NCBI GenBank assembly: GCA_030595125.1
Contig: JAUVDV010000017.1
Coordinates: forward strand, 1-64,000
DNA: 64,000 nt
From: Deltaproteobacteria bacterium
GTDB taxonomy: Bacteria > Myxococcota_A > Polyangia > JAAYKL01
Reading direction: 5' to 3'
The notes beneath the pieces are model-generated. The model saw nothing but the letters and a program-made list of their open reading frames with translations, did no database searches and was not told the DNA's origin. The position numbers and the translations under genes are program-made. Shown piece by piece: positions 42,479-50,767 of the stretch (its first letter is position 1; each line of letters begins with the position of its first letter).

Positions 42479-43858
42479 ATGAAGGAAATACCAAACAGGC
42501 ACTTCTTCATCGCGTTCATCATGCTGGCAGTGCTTCTCCCGAGCTGGACAGTGTTTGCGCAGGATCCGGCGCCTAAGGATGACAGTGCGCCGGCTGTACC
42601 ACCGCCCCCGTCCGATGAGCCTTCCGACGTTCCGCCCCCACCGCCGGCTGCCGGCTCTCCGCCGGCGAAGTACAAATCGGACAAGACCAAGGTGTGGGGG
42701 ACCACGAAGACCGCGCCCGCTGAAAAGACCAAGTCCACAACGCTGACTTCGCCATCCGAAGAGGCCAAGAAGAAGGAAGCGGCTGAGCAGAAGAAGAAGG
42801 AAGCGGCCGAGCTGAAGAAGAAATGCGACGACCTGAAGAAGAGCGGCGAGGAGATGCCCGACGAGTGCAAGGCCGCCGATCTGGAGATTGTTTTCCAGGG
42901 CGCCGTCAAGAGGCCGACAAAACCGTTGAAGTCAGTGGTCCAGGCAAAGGATGTCGAGTCCGACAAGCTGCACGAGAAGGGTATTACTTACACAAAGGAT
43001 CCATATCTTTACGACGAAGCGAAGGTCAGTGTCTGGGAGATAGCCCGCAGGGAGCCGGAACTCCTGCCAGAGTCCAGGGCCGGCTTTTTCTCGGTGGGGG
43101 TCAACGCGGGATATCCTATGATGTTCGCCCGGGGATCGGTGGTGAGCAGTGTCTACCAGCCGGTGATCGATTTTGCGGCCGAGGCGCGATACCAGATGTT
43201 CCGGATGCTGCAACTCGCCGTCGTCGCCGATGTCCATATACTCAAGGGCGGATCGGTAGCTACCAAGGAGATAACGCCGTCGACTCTGTATCCCGATCAG
43301 GATCCGGCCGCCACGGTACCATTGAGGCATCCCCGCGATGTGGGCGCCACCGTTCAGAACTATGTGGGATTTGGACTGCGACCGACCGTGCGGTTCGACC
43401 TGGAATACAGAGGGTTTGAGTTGGTCACGGGCGTCGGCTTCGGCTGGCACCTGTTCCATACGTCCGGCAAGTGGCGAACCAAGTTGCCCGAAGATGATCG
43501 GGCGAACAGTTACGACATCGATATGCAAGCCCGATGGCTCGGGGACGACGAGGCGTTCTATGAGTTTGAAGCGACCGACAGCGGAGTATATTCCGTGTTC
43601 GAGTTGGCGTTTCTTCGCCGCTGGCTCGACGGGAAGTTGGGAGCGGGTATCCTCATGAAATACACCTTGCCCCTCCATGGTACGGTGGAGCCCGACGTGA
43701 AGGTCAAGGAGAGCTTCGGGGTCGGGACGTCTCCCGCATATTCCACCGACTGGTTGGGGTATACCACCGATGAGAACGATTACGGGGACACATTTATACG
43801 GAACTTGAGTTCCGTGAGCTTTCTTTCCTTCGGTCTGATCGCCGACTGGAGGTTTTAG
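42479..43858 (+). CDS. Outer-membrane beta-barrel protein with Pro-rich/charged N-terminus
   Basis: 459 residues: signal peptide (FFIAFIMLAVLLPSWTVFAQ), ~150 residues of Pro/Ala and then Lys/Glu-rich sequence (EEAKKKEAAEQKKKEAAELK), then barrel-like strands (GFFSVGVNAGYPMMFARGSV; ARYQMFRMLQLAVVADVHIL; YVGFGLRPTVRFDLEYRGFE), ending FLSFGLIADWRF with the C-terminal Phe of BAM substrates. The charged segment could be periplasmic and contact peptidoglycan. Forms an operon with the next barrel gene (2-bp gap) and probably the YihY gene. Confidence 0.72.
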   Translation: MKEIPNRHFFIAFIMLAVLLPSWTVFAQDPAPKDDSAPAVPPPPSDEPSDVPPPPPAAGSPPAKYKSDKTKVWGTTKTAPAEKTKSTTLTSPSEEAKKKEAAEQKKKEAAELKKKCDDLKKSGEEMPDECKAADLEIVFQGAVKRPTKPLKSVVQAKDVESDKLHEKGITYTKDPYLYDEAKVSVWEIARREPELLPESRAGFFSVGVNAGYPMMFARGSVVSSVYQPVIDFAAEARYQMFRMLQLAVVADVHILKGGSVATKEITPSTLYPDQDPAATVPLRHPRDVGATVQNYVGFGLRPTVRFDLEYRGFELVTGVGFGWHLFHTSGKWRTKLPEDDRANSYDIDMQARWLGDDEAFYEFEATDSGVYSVFELAFLRRWLDGKLGAGILMKYTLPLHGTVEPDVKVKESFGVGTSPAYSTDWLGYTTDENDYGDTFIRNLSSVSFLSFGLIADWRF

Positions 43859-43860
43859 AG

Positions 43861-44658
43861 ATGAGAGCGATAACAGAAAACAATAGGTTGATAAAATCAA
43901 CGATCACCGCCGCGATCATCATCGCATTCGCCGTTGTCCTCGATGCGCGTGAAGCAAGAGCGCAAGATGATCCGGATGTTCAGCTGGTTTCCACCAGGCG
44001 CGCAGGAGATCCGGGGTTCAGGACGGATCTGGGGTTTCATGTGGCCATCGGAGGAAACAGTTGCATCGGCGGCGGCTCCGGATACGCCAGTTGTTATGGC
44101 GCCGACGATTCGTGGGACACGAGCGTCGGAGTCTCGGGCGGTATTCTGCTCAGACCGCTCAAGTTGTTCTCGGTGGGCATGGACATTACTTACGGGAGAA
44201 TGCGTTACCACCAGATAACGGCCAACAAGTGGTCCGACCTGACCTTCGGACCGGTCGCGCGGTTCCATTTCCCAATTCGTTTCAAGGGCCTTTACTTCGA
44301 GCCGAATGTTGGTCTCCAGGTGGGGTTCGTCAAGGGGGTAATGTACGAGAACGAGAGCGATCTGCAGGATTCACTCAATCGCGAGCACATCCACATGGGC
44401 GCGTTTTTTGCGCTCCCGTTCGGTCTGGATTTCTTCCCGCTTCCCAGGCTGGGGTTTGGCCTGGAGTTCAGGCTTATCAGAACCATCTACACTGAAGTCT
44501 GTTTCGAATCATCGGGCGGCGTTGCCTGCCGGGGTATTAACGATGAAGCGCTGACAGATCGGTATGACCTTCCGTTCGGCGGCGTTCCTGCAGATAAGGG
44601 AATCGAGAAATTTCCAATGAAACTTTTCTGGGGAGTCCATGGGTTGTACTATTTCTAG
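43861..44658 (+). CDS. Outer-membrane beta-barrel protein
   Basis: 265 residues. Signal peptide (TITAAIIIAFAVVLDAREARAQ), then strand-rich sequence: FRTDLGFHVAIGGNSCIGGG, SVGVSGGILLRPLKLFSVGM, RFHFPIRFKGLYFEPNVGLQVGF (in part) and FALPFGLDFFPLPRLGFGLEF (in part), ending in FWGVHGLYYF. The size fits an 8- to 10-stranded barrel. Starts 2 bp after the stop of the previous barrel gene. Ligand or function unknown. Confidence 0.72.
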   Translation: MRAITENNRLIKSTITAAIIIAFAVVLDAREARAQDDPDVQLVSTRRAGDPGFRTDLGFHVAIGGNSCIGGGSGYASCYGADDSWDTSVGVSGGILLRPLKLFSVGMDITYGRMRYHQITANKWSDLTFGPVARFHFPIRFKGLYFEPNVGLQVGFVKGVMYENESDLQDSLNREHIHMGAFFALPFGLDFFPLPRLGFGLEFRLIRTIYTEVCFESSGGVACRGINDEALTDRYDLPFGGVPADKGIEKFPMKLFWGVHGLYYF

Positions 44659-44661
44659 TTG

Positions 44662-45555
44662 ATGCAACCCGAGAACAACTCGCTCTTAAAGACTATCAGC
44701 AACATCGCCCGGGCAACCGTCTTTCCGGGGGATCTGGTTATCTCCAAAAGGCGTTTTGTGGGGATCTATTCCATTCGTCTGATGTTCCTGGTGGGTCATC
44801 GACTCTGGAAGGATCGCTGCATGCGTCAGGCAGCTGCCCTTGCGTATCAGACCTTCCTCTCCCTGGTTCCACTTCTGGCCATCGCCCTCGCCGTGGCCTC
44901 GACGCTCGAACTCGAGCCTTACATGGACAGGGTGAGCAGCGCCCTGGAGGGCATCCTTCTGCCCGCCGCCGCCGCCGATGCCGGACAGCACATCCGCGAT
45001 CTGGTCTCCTCCATCAAGCCGAAGACGCTGACCATTTTTGGAGGCATCACGCTGGTGTTTCTGGCAATGACCTTGTTGTTCAACGTGGAACAGATCACCA
45101 ACGACATCTTCCGATGCTCCAAATCCCGCAAGCTCTGGCTGAGGATCCTGACCGGACTCGCCCTGATCATCTTCGCTCCCCTCGCGGTGGGACTCTCGTT
45201 TTATTTCACCGGAAAGGCGTTCTTTCTTCCTCATGCGGCCGCCGTTGTGCTCCCGTTCGTCTTCACCGTGACGGCCCTTTTTCTTTGCTACTGGAGGCTT
45301 CCCCATAGAAAAATCCTGATGCGCCACTCCCTGGTCTCTGCCCTGACGGCCGGGCTGTTCTTCGAGGCGGTGAAGATGGGTTTTGCCCTGTACGCGCGAC
45401 ACCTGGGGGTCACCCTTTCCTATGTCTACGGTACGATGGCCATCCTGCCCCTGTTTATGATCTGGGTATACCTGGCCTGGATCATCTTCCTGTTCGGCGC
45501 AGAACTGAACGCCGCTCTCCACGAGGTCAAGAGGCACGACACCTTCGAAGGCTGA
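44662..45555 (+). CDS. YihY/BrkB-family inner-membrane protein
   Basis: 297 residues with six hydrophobic helices. Family motifs: RCMRQAAALAYQTFLSLVPL, AMTLLFNVEQITNDIF, TLSYVYGTMAILPLFMIWVY and FLFGAELNAALHE, all typical of YihY/virulence factor BrkB proteins (once miscalled RNase BN). Function is not settled; a role in envelope transport is likely. ATG 44662 is preferred over the TTG at 44659. It directly follows the barrel gene, whose stop ends at 44658, so it is probably in the same operon. Confidence 0.92.
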   Translation: MQPENNSLLKTISNIARATVFPGDLVISKRRFVGIYSIRLMFLVGHRLWKDRCMRQAAALAYQTFLSLVPLLAIALAVASTLELEPYMDRVSSALEGILLPAAAADAGQHIRDLVSSIKPKTLTIFGGITLVFLAMTLLFNVEQITNDIFRCSKSRKLWLRILTGLALIIFAPLAVGLSFYFTGKAFFLPHAAAVVLPFVFTVTALFLCYWRLPHRKILMRHSLVSALTAGLFFEAVKMGFALYARHLGVTLSYVYGTMAILPLFMIWVYLAWIIFLFGAELNAALHEVKRHDTFEG

Positions 45556-45566
45556 TAGGCGGAATG

Positions 45567-46757
45567 TCAGACGAGACTGAAGGCGTGATCGAAATCGGCG
45601 ATAATATCCTCGATGTCCTCGCATCCTATTGAGACGCGAACCAACCCGTCGGTGATGCCGGCTGCCAGTCTCGACTCGCGGGGCATCGTCGCGTGGGTCA
45701 TGCTCGATGGATGCTGTATGAGGGTCTCGATCCCACCCAGCGAGACCGCCAGGGTCATGATGTCGACGTTATCCAGAAGCTTTGTGCCGGCTTCAATTCC
45801 ACCCTTGACCTCGAAAGAGATCAGCGCGCCGGGACCGTCCATCTGGCGCAATGCGAGCTCGTGCTGAGGATGGCTCTTCAATCCGGGGTAGCGAACCCAC
45901 TCCACCTTGGGGTGGGACTCCAGGTACGCGGCGGCCTTTATCGCATTTTCCTGGCAGGCCTTCACGCGCAGTGAGAGGGTTTTCAGTCCTCTGAGCACCA
46001 GCCATGCCTGATGGGGATCCATGCACGCGCCCAGGAAATTGGCGACCGGCTTGATCTTCGCGTACAGGTCCTTTGTGGAGGTCACGATCATGCCGGACAC
46101 AACGTCGGTATGCCCGTTGATGAACTTGGTCATGCTGTGGAAGACCACGTCGGCGCCGAGTTCGAGGGGGCGCTGCAATATGGGGCTCGCGAACGTGTTG
46201 TCCACTATCAACAGAGCGCCGTGATTGTGGGCGATCTCCGCGATCTCCTTGATGTCAGTCATTACGATGGTCGGGTTTGCCGGGGTCTCCACGAAGATGG
46301 CCTTCGTCTCAGGGGTCAGCGCCGCCTTGACCTCATCTGCTTTGGATGTGTCCACGAACGTTGATTTCACGGCGAACCTGGACCAGTCCCGTTCGATCAC
46401 CATTCGGGACGGACCGTACTGCGAACTCGTTCCGACCAGATGATCTCCGGCGTTCATCAGGGAGAACACCAGGTTGTTGATACACGCCATTCCCGAGCCC
46501 GTGGCGATGGCGCCCTGTCCACCCTCGAGGGCGCAGACAGCCTCTTCGAGACGCCCGATGGTCGGGTTGCCCATTCGCGTGTAAATATGCCCCTCGCCCT
46601 CGCCGGAGAAGAGCGCCGCCCCGTGCGCGCAGTTGTCGAAGCAGAACGTGGACGACTGGATGATCGGAGGTGCGACCGCCATTGTGGCAGGGTCGGAGTA
46701 TTGGCCCGCGTGGATATTCCTGGTTGCCAGGCCCTTGTTTTTCAGATCGTGGCTCAT
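45567..46757 (-). CDS. PLP-dependent Cys/Met metabolism (trans-sulfuration) enzyme
   Basis: 396 residues, full length. TRNIHAGQYSDPATMAVAPP, YTRMGNPTIGRLEEAVCALE, ATGSGMACI, VDNTFASPILQRPLELGADVV (in part) and the PLP-lysine motif SMTKFINGHTDVVSGM around residue 210 mark the cystathionine gamma-synthase/lyase family. The position occupied by the reactive Cys of methionine gamma-lyases reads SSQYGPSRM, so that activity is less likely; cystathionine gamma-lyase/synthase or O-acyl-homoserine sulfhydrylase is more likely, but substrate cannot be fixed. Strong AAAGGAG site. Single gene. Confidence 0.9.
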   Translation of the reverse strand: MSHDLKNKGLATRNIHAGQYSDPATMAVAPPIIQSSTFCFDNCAHGAALFSGEGEGHIYTRMGNPTIGRLEEAVCALEGGQGAIATGSGMACINNLVFSLMNAGDHLVGTSSQYGPSRMVIERDWSRFAVKSTFVDTSKADEVKAALTPETKAIFVETPANPTIVMTDIKEIAEIAHNHGALLIVDNTFASPILQRPLELGADVVFHSMTKFINGHTDVVSGMIVTSTKDLYAKIKPVANFLGACMDPHQAWLVLRGLKTLSLRVKACQENAIKAAAYLESHPKVEWVRYPGLKSHPQHELALRQMDGPGALISFEVKGGIEAGTKLLDNVDIMTLAVSLGGIETLIQHPSSMTHATMPRESRLAAGITDGLVRVSIGCEDIEDIIADFDHAFSLV

Positions 46758-46868
46758 TGACTGCGCTCCTTTCGGTGTGAAGCAAAGGTGTACTACCGAG
46801 TAGACTTAAAAACACATTGTGATGAAATTGTCGAGAGGAGATCGAATGCCGGACGGCACAATGACGAT

Positions 46869-47600
46869 TTAGGGACAGTTCGTCGGAACGGGCGTGCATG
46901 TGTCATCGAGATTATCTTGAACACCAATCTGAGAGGGGGTGGCAGTAAGCTGGTCCAGCAGGTCGCACACCTCGCAGTCGGGAAGAACGTCGTTCCCATT
47001 GATGAACAACCGCTCCACCGAGGTGAGGGCGCTCAGGCCGTTAAGGTTGGTGACGGCGGTGGCGTTATAGATTGACAAGTCCTCTCCCACCGAGGTGAGG
47101 GTGTTCAACCCGTCAAGGCTCGTCAGGACGTCGTTTGAGATGATCGACAAGCTCCCGCCCACCGATGTGAGGGCGCCAAGCCCGTCAAGGTTGGTGAGGA
47201 AGTCGTTCATGAAACCGATACGCAAGTCCCCGCCCACCGATGTGAGTGCTCCCAGACCGTTCAGGTTGGTGAGGGCCAGGTTCCCGGCGATTGTCAAGGT
47301 CCCGCCCACCGATTCAAGGCAAATCAACTCGCTCAAGTCCGTGCAAAACGGGGAGCCGATATTGAGGTCTCCCGAGATCGATGTGTATCCCGCAAGGGCT
47401 GAAAAATCCAATTGTGTAGGGATCATGAAATCGCCGCTGTATTCTCCCAGATTGCACTCTGCCGGGCCGGTATCCGAATCGGAGTCCGTGTCCGCATCCG
47501 TGTCGGTCCCACCGTCTCCGATGGACGAAACGTTCGAGCAGTCGGCAGCTGTCACGGCCAGCATCAGACCCAGTAGAAGATTCTTGATATGGCTCATCAT
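46869..47600 (-). CDS. L-domain/LRR-like repeat lipoprotein (copy 4, about 5 repeats)
   Basis: 243 residues, ATG 47600 six bases after GGAGG. Signal peptide MMSHIKNLLLGLMLAVTAADC (lipobox AADC), Asp/Thr linker, N-terminal cap GEYSGDFMIPTQLDFSALAG with CTDLSELICL, about five 24-residue repeats (LTNLNGLGALTSVGGDLRIG and similar), and the four-Cys cap LPDCEVCDLLDQLTATP ... CTPVPTNCP. Clearly a paralogue of the array at 18.3-21.4 kb but 25 kb away and more diverged, with a different signal peptide and no tetO-like palindrome in its leader. Confidence 0.75.
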   Translation of the reverse strand: MMSHIKNLLLGLMLAVTAADCSNVSSIGDGGTDTDADTDSDSDTGPAECNLGEYSGDFMIPTQLDFSALAGYTSISGDLNIGSPFCTDLSELICLESVGGTLTIAGNLALTNLNGLGALTSVGGDLRIGFMNDFLTNLDGLGALTSVGGSLSIISNDVLTSLDGLNTLTSVGEDLSIYNATAVTNLNGLSALTSVERLFINGNDVLPDCEVCDLLDQLTATPSQIGVQDNLDDTCTPVPTNCP

Positions 47601-47670
47601 GGCCCACCTCCATGTATTGGGACGATCATATCATTTTTTTGCAAGAGTCGTGACGTGCTACCAACACGCG

Positions 47671-48213
47671 CTACTGCTGCTTCTCGGCGTCTTCCTGGAT
47701 CTGCTTGAGGAGGCGCTCCAGTTCGGCCATGTCGCCGGGGTTTCCCCACGGATTCTGGTCCGCCTGACCGGGAATCAACGGATCATCCGTGTACGCGGGT
47801 GGCGTGTAGAGATACGAGTCTTCGAGGGTCGGGTATGCGTCGGCCTGGAGCCAGACGGACGCGAACATCGCGACGTACACGATGCCGATATGAAAGGCCG
47901 CGCCGATGGAGGAGTAGGCCATCGCCTTGTTTCCCGGTCGGTTTTTGAATTTGCCGGCATGGATCGAGGCGAATATCCCGATGAGCAAACCCACCGGTGG
48001 GATGATGCACGCCAGGATGACCGCCGCCCAGGACAGACCCGAAATCCGCCACCTCTTCATTTCCCAGGGTGCCATCCCGTAGGCACCGGCCTCGTCGTCT
48101 CCGAGATCGAGTGAACCCGGCGGTGAGTATTCGTCCGCCCCAAGGCTCGCGCCGCATATTCGACAGCTGTCGTAGCCGTCAATGTTTTCAGTACCGCATT
48201 TGGTGCAAATCAT
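47671..48213 (-). CDS. Zinc-ribbon membrane protein
   Basis: 180 residues. N-terminal zinc ribbon MICTKCGTENIDGYDSCRIC, an acidic spacer, and two or three membrane helices (ISGLSWAAVILACIIPPVGLLIGIFASIHAG in part; SIGAAFHIGIVYVAMFASVW) like DUF4190-type proteins, then a soluble tail MAELERLLKQIQEDAEKQQ. Cytosolic ribbon and membrane anchor; function unknown. Divergent from the HhH gene. Confidence 0.72.
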   Translation of the reverse strand: MICTKCGTENIDGYDSCRICGASLGADEYSPPGSLDLGDDEAGAYGMAPWEMKRWRISGLSWAAVILACIIPPVGLLIGIFASIHAGKFKNRPGNKAMAYSSIGAAFHIGIVYVAMFASVWLQADAYPTLEDSYLYTPPAYTDDPLIPGQADQNPWGNPGDMAELERLLKQIQEDAEKQQ

Positions 48214-48321
48214 CTCGTGACCCCATCATTGATTCCCAGTTTCATTAGAATCGACATCGATAAGAATATTCAACATTCATTTTTTTGGAAACTCCAGCGC
48301 GAAACGACCGATATAGGATGT

Positions 48322-48885
48322 ATGACGTTTTTACCGAATCACATCGCAATCGGGTTCCTCGTTGTTATAGCCGGAGTGTGCAGCGCGGTCGCCCGGCTCC
48401 CGGAGGCCTTTCCGGTTTCCGATCCCTGCACGCCACGAGTCGACGCAGCCGGCGGGGTCTGCGTGGAGATCGTGCACCCCTCTATCGTACCGGGGCTGGT
48501 TTGCTCGCCGACAGGGCGGGATCTCGCGGCCAGAGGGATCGCTGATCTGGGACTCCCTTCCGACTGTGCGCACGTGTGGCCCGAGGGTCCTTGCGCGAAG
48601 TGCACACGGCTGGTTTTCAAGGATGGTGCGAACGGGAAGTGTTCCTTCGTGCGGATCGAACCCATGGCCGGAGCTGCGCGCCTGGTGTGCGGGGTGGGGC
48701 TGGATCTGAACCGGGCGACGCAGGAGGACCTGATCCTGCTCCCGGGGATCGGACCGAAGAGGGCGAAGCAGATCGTCGAGTCCCGAGAGGCAAAGGGGCC
48801 GTACTCGGAGCCGGGGGATCTCGTTCGGATAAGGGGTATCGGTGAGAAGACGGTGGAGCGAATCAGGCCGTGGCTGGCCTGGTGA
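48322..48885 (+). CDS. Helix-hairpin-helix (ComEA-like) exported protein
   Basis: 187 residues from ATG 48322 (MTFLPNHIAIGFLVVIAGVC); the track ORF starts 35 codons earlier without support. N-terminal signal/anchor helix, ~100 residues with five Cys and no known family (PEGPCAKCTRLVFKDGANGK), and a C-terminal HhH pair: LNRATQEDLILLPGIGPKRA then LVRIRGIGEKTVERIRPW, as in ComEA DNA-binding proteins of competence. Could bind DNA outside the membrane; no other competence gene is near, so a DNA-uptake role is unproven. Confidence 0.78.
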   Translation: MTFLPNHIAIGFLVVIAGVCSAVARLPEAFPVSDPCTPRVDAAGGVCVEIVHPSIVPGLVCSPTGRDLAARGIADLGLPSDCAHVWPEGPCAKCTRLVFKDGANGKCSFVRIEPMAGAARLVCGVGLDLNRATQEDLILLPGIGPKRAKQIVESREAKGPYSEPGDLVRIRGIGEKTVERIRPWLAW

Positions 48886-48894
48886 GATAGGCTC

Positions 48895-49422
48895 TTATTC
48901 CTTGGGCTTGTGGCAGTAATCGCAGCTTCCAGAGAGCTTCTTCTTCTTGTGGCAGGGGATACAGGCTTTATGGTAGGCGGTTCGCGCGGACGGGGCGTTC
49001 ACCTCCTTGAACTTGTGGCAATCCGTTCCCTTTCCGCAGGTTTTCCTGCCGGCTCCCTTGTGATGGCATTTAAAGCACTTGACTCCCAACTCCTGGTGCT
49101 TCCAATGATCGAAGTCTGTCGGGCCCTTCCTGCCCTTTACGGTGCCGAGCACTCCCTTTTGAATCCCCTTGCCCACGAACCCGGAATCGGCGGGTTTTTC
49201 GTCGGCGGGAGCCGGAGCGGTCGCGGGTTCCTCGGCTGGCTTTTCTTCGGCCGGCGCTCCACCGTCCGTGGCATCGGTCTCGACGATCTCGCCCGTATCC
49301 TCGGGCTCCACATCTACCGGCGGCGGTTCCGGCTTGCTCACAGGCTGTTCTGTTGCCCCGCCGCACGCCCATACGAGTCCGGCTATGGCGCAACCAAGAA
49401 TTAGTGAAAGGGTTATTCTCAT
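48895..49422 (-). CDS. Tetraheme c-type cytochrome lipoprotein (class III-like)
   Basis: 175 residues. Lipoprotein signal peptide MRITLSLILGCAIAGLVWAC (lipobox VWAC), a ~70-residue Pro/Glu/Ala-rich tether, then ~90 residues with four heme sites: CFKCH, CGKGTDCH (the longer C-x4-CH form known in cytochromes c3), CIPCH and CDYCH, plus distal-type His (DHWKHQELG, CHHKG, AYHKAC). The layout HWKH...CxxCHH resembles cytochrome c3/c7 domains. Likely a lipid-anchored electron carrier in the periplasm or at the surface. No partner oxidoreductase is seen within the window, and cytochrome maturation genes are absent here. Confidence 0.88.
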   Translation of the reverse strand: MRITLSLILGCAIAGLVWACGGATEQPVSKPEPPPVDVEPEDTGEIVETDATDGGAPAEEKPAEEPATAPAPADEKPADSGFVGKGIQKGVLGTVKGRKGPTDFDHWKHQELGVKCFKCHHKGAGRKTCGKGTDCHKFKEVNAPSARTAYHKACIPCHKKKKLSGSCDYCHKPKE

Positions 49423-49859
49423 GCGGATCCTCCTTGGTGAATCATCTTGTCGGTAAGTCGGAATATATCGTCAAGCGGTCACGGACACAAGAATTCCCGG
49501 CTCATCCGGATCCAGCCGGGCCTATACGAACTGTGACTTCAGATTATACCGTTCCGCTCTTCATGCCGCGCCCTGAATAGAGCGCGGTCAGGATGAGCTT
49601 GGTCCTAGCTAGGCCTACGAAGCCACCGCCCAAGCCCGCAGGGCTTGCGAAAGCGCATCGTTGCCGTGGCGTTTACGCCGCGGGTGAGGACGGTCTGCAG
49701 TCCGATGATTTAAGCCCTCGGGGCTTGGCCGAAAGAATCAAAGGTCGAATGAAGACAACCAGGCCATCCTGACCGCGTCCTCATAAGGGCGCGGTGAACT
49801 GGCACCTGCGCAAGCACGGGGTTGCAACCGAGAGCGAACCGCAAGTAGACTTCAGCATC
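49423..49859. other. Gene-free region holding a MITE-like element
   Basis: 437 bp between the cytochrome gene and the methyltransferase. About 49566-49794 is a structured element described separately. The first 140 bases show no feature beyond possible promoter sequence for the cytochrome gene. The last 65 bases, in frame with the methyltransferase, lack family similarity. Confidence 0.6.
49566..49794. mobile_element. MITE-like non-autonomous element with inverted ends
   Basis: Ends are inverted repeats of about 30 bp: left CCGCGCCCT, a variable 8-base stretch, then CGCGGTCAGGATG (49583-49595); right CATCCTGACCGCG (49765-49777), then AGGGCGCGG at the outer edge (49786-49794). The outer 9 bp and inner 13 bp are perfect. 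Inside are three further hairpins: AAGCCC-GCA-GGGCTT, GGCGT-TT-ACGCC and AAGCCC-TCG-GGGCTT. No ORF or transposase. A target-site duplication is not clear. Could also be a REPIN-like doublet or a structured RNA. Confidence 0.6.
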
Positions 49860-50729
49860 ATGGATCTCCTCATCAACAAATTCGACGGCTACGAGCTCCT
49901 CGATTCCGGCGGCGAAAGGAAGCTTGAACGATTTGGCGACGTGGTGGTGGATCGCCCTTGCCCGCAGGCCATCTGGCCCGCAGATGATGCGATCAAATGG
50001 AAACAGGCCGGGGCGGCATTCCAGCGCGGCGAGGGCGGGACGGGCGACTGGGACCGGTTCGGCGGATGTTTTTCGGAATCGTGGGATGCAAAATGGAACG
50101 ATCTTGTCTTCCTGATCCGGCTGACGGGGTTCGGGAACATGGGGCTCTTTCCGGAGCATACTGGACACTGGGGGTGGATGGCCGATCTGATCTCCGCCAA
50201 CGGCGGGGGGCGCGTGCTCAACCTGTTCGCATACACCGGTGGGGCGTCCATGGCTTGCGCGCGTGCAGGGGCAGAGGTCACCCACGTGGACTCGGCGAAA
50301 TCGGTGAACGGATGGGCCAGGGAAAACGCGAATCGCTCGGGCATTGAAGATGGCTCCGTGAGATATCTGGCGGACGACGCGCTGAAGTTCACAGGACGGG
50401 AGATTCGACGCGAACGAAAGTACGACGGGATCATTCTGGATCCACCCACCTTCGGCCGCGGACCGAAGGGGGAGGTGTGGAAGATCGAACGGGATTTTTA
50501 TAATCTGGTGCGCGATTGCTCGGAGCTCCTGTCAGACGATCCGCTCTTTGTTCTTTTGACCTCTCATTCACCCGGGGTAACGCCCTCGGTCCTTCGGGCT
50601 CTGCTTTCGCCCCTCGATGGGCATGTGGAGTCCGGTGAGATGCTTTTGCAGGGCGGCGGCCACGCTCTGGCGGCGGGGGTTTACGCCCGCTGGACTCCTG
50701 GACCAAACCCCATCCCGGCCTTCCCCTGA
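49860..50729 (+). CDS. RlmI-like SAM-dependent methyltransferase
   Basis: Start at Met49860 (MDLLINKFDGYELLDSGGER), where family similarity begins; the track start lies at the edge of the MITE-like element. 289 residues. SAM-binding motif I LNLFAYTGGASMACARAGAE, VTHVDSAKSVNGWARENANR, and the catalytic-site motif LDPPTFGRG, as in the RlmI/Methyltrans_SAM family of rRNA cytosine methyltransferases; no PUA domain. The last eight residues and the stop codon are coded by a copy of the 62-bp repeat (50705-50766). Converges on the M48 protease gene. Confidence 0.88.
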   Translation: MDLLINKFDGYELLDSGGERKLERFGDVVVDRPCPQAIWPADDAIKWKQAGAAFQRGEGGTGDWDRFGGCFSESWDAKWNDLVFLIRLTGFGNMGLFPEHTGHWGWMADLISANGGGRVLNLFAYTGGASMACARAGAEVTHVDSAKSVNGWARENANRSGIEDGSVRYLADDALKFTGREIRRERKYDGIILDPPTFGRGPKGEVWKIERDFYNLVRDCSELLSDDPLFVLLTSHSPGVTPSVLRALLSPLDGHVESGEMLLQGGGHALAAGVYARWTPGPNPIPAFP

Positions 50730-50766
50730 GATAGGGGAAGGGGAAGATGATGGAGGCCGGCTTTAA
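50705..50766 (-). repeat. 62-bp palindromic intergenic repeat, copy 1
   Basis: Reads TTAAAGCCGGCCTCCATCAT... on the minus strand; identical at 62/62 to copy 3 and 59/62 to copy 2. Core hairpin CCTTCCCCT-ATCTC-AGGGGAAGG, 9-bp perfect stem, with CCGG arms outside. Lies one base after the M48 protease stop (same strand) and encodes the end and stop codon of the methyltransferase on the other strand. Confidence 0.92.
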
Positions 50767-50767
50767 A

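Noticed and set aside
45567-46757. Methionine gamma-lyase assignment
   Set aside because: The reactive Cys typical of that enzyme is absent (SSQYGPSRM), so only the broader family is named.
48322-48885. Competence (DNA-uptake) locus
   Set aside because: Only one ComEA-like HhH protein is present; no comEC, pilin or other competence gene is nearby.
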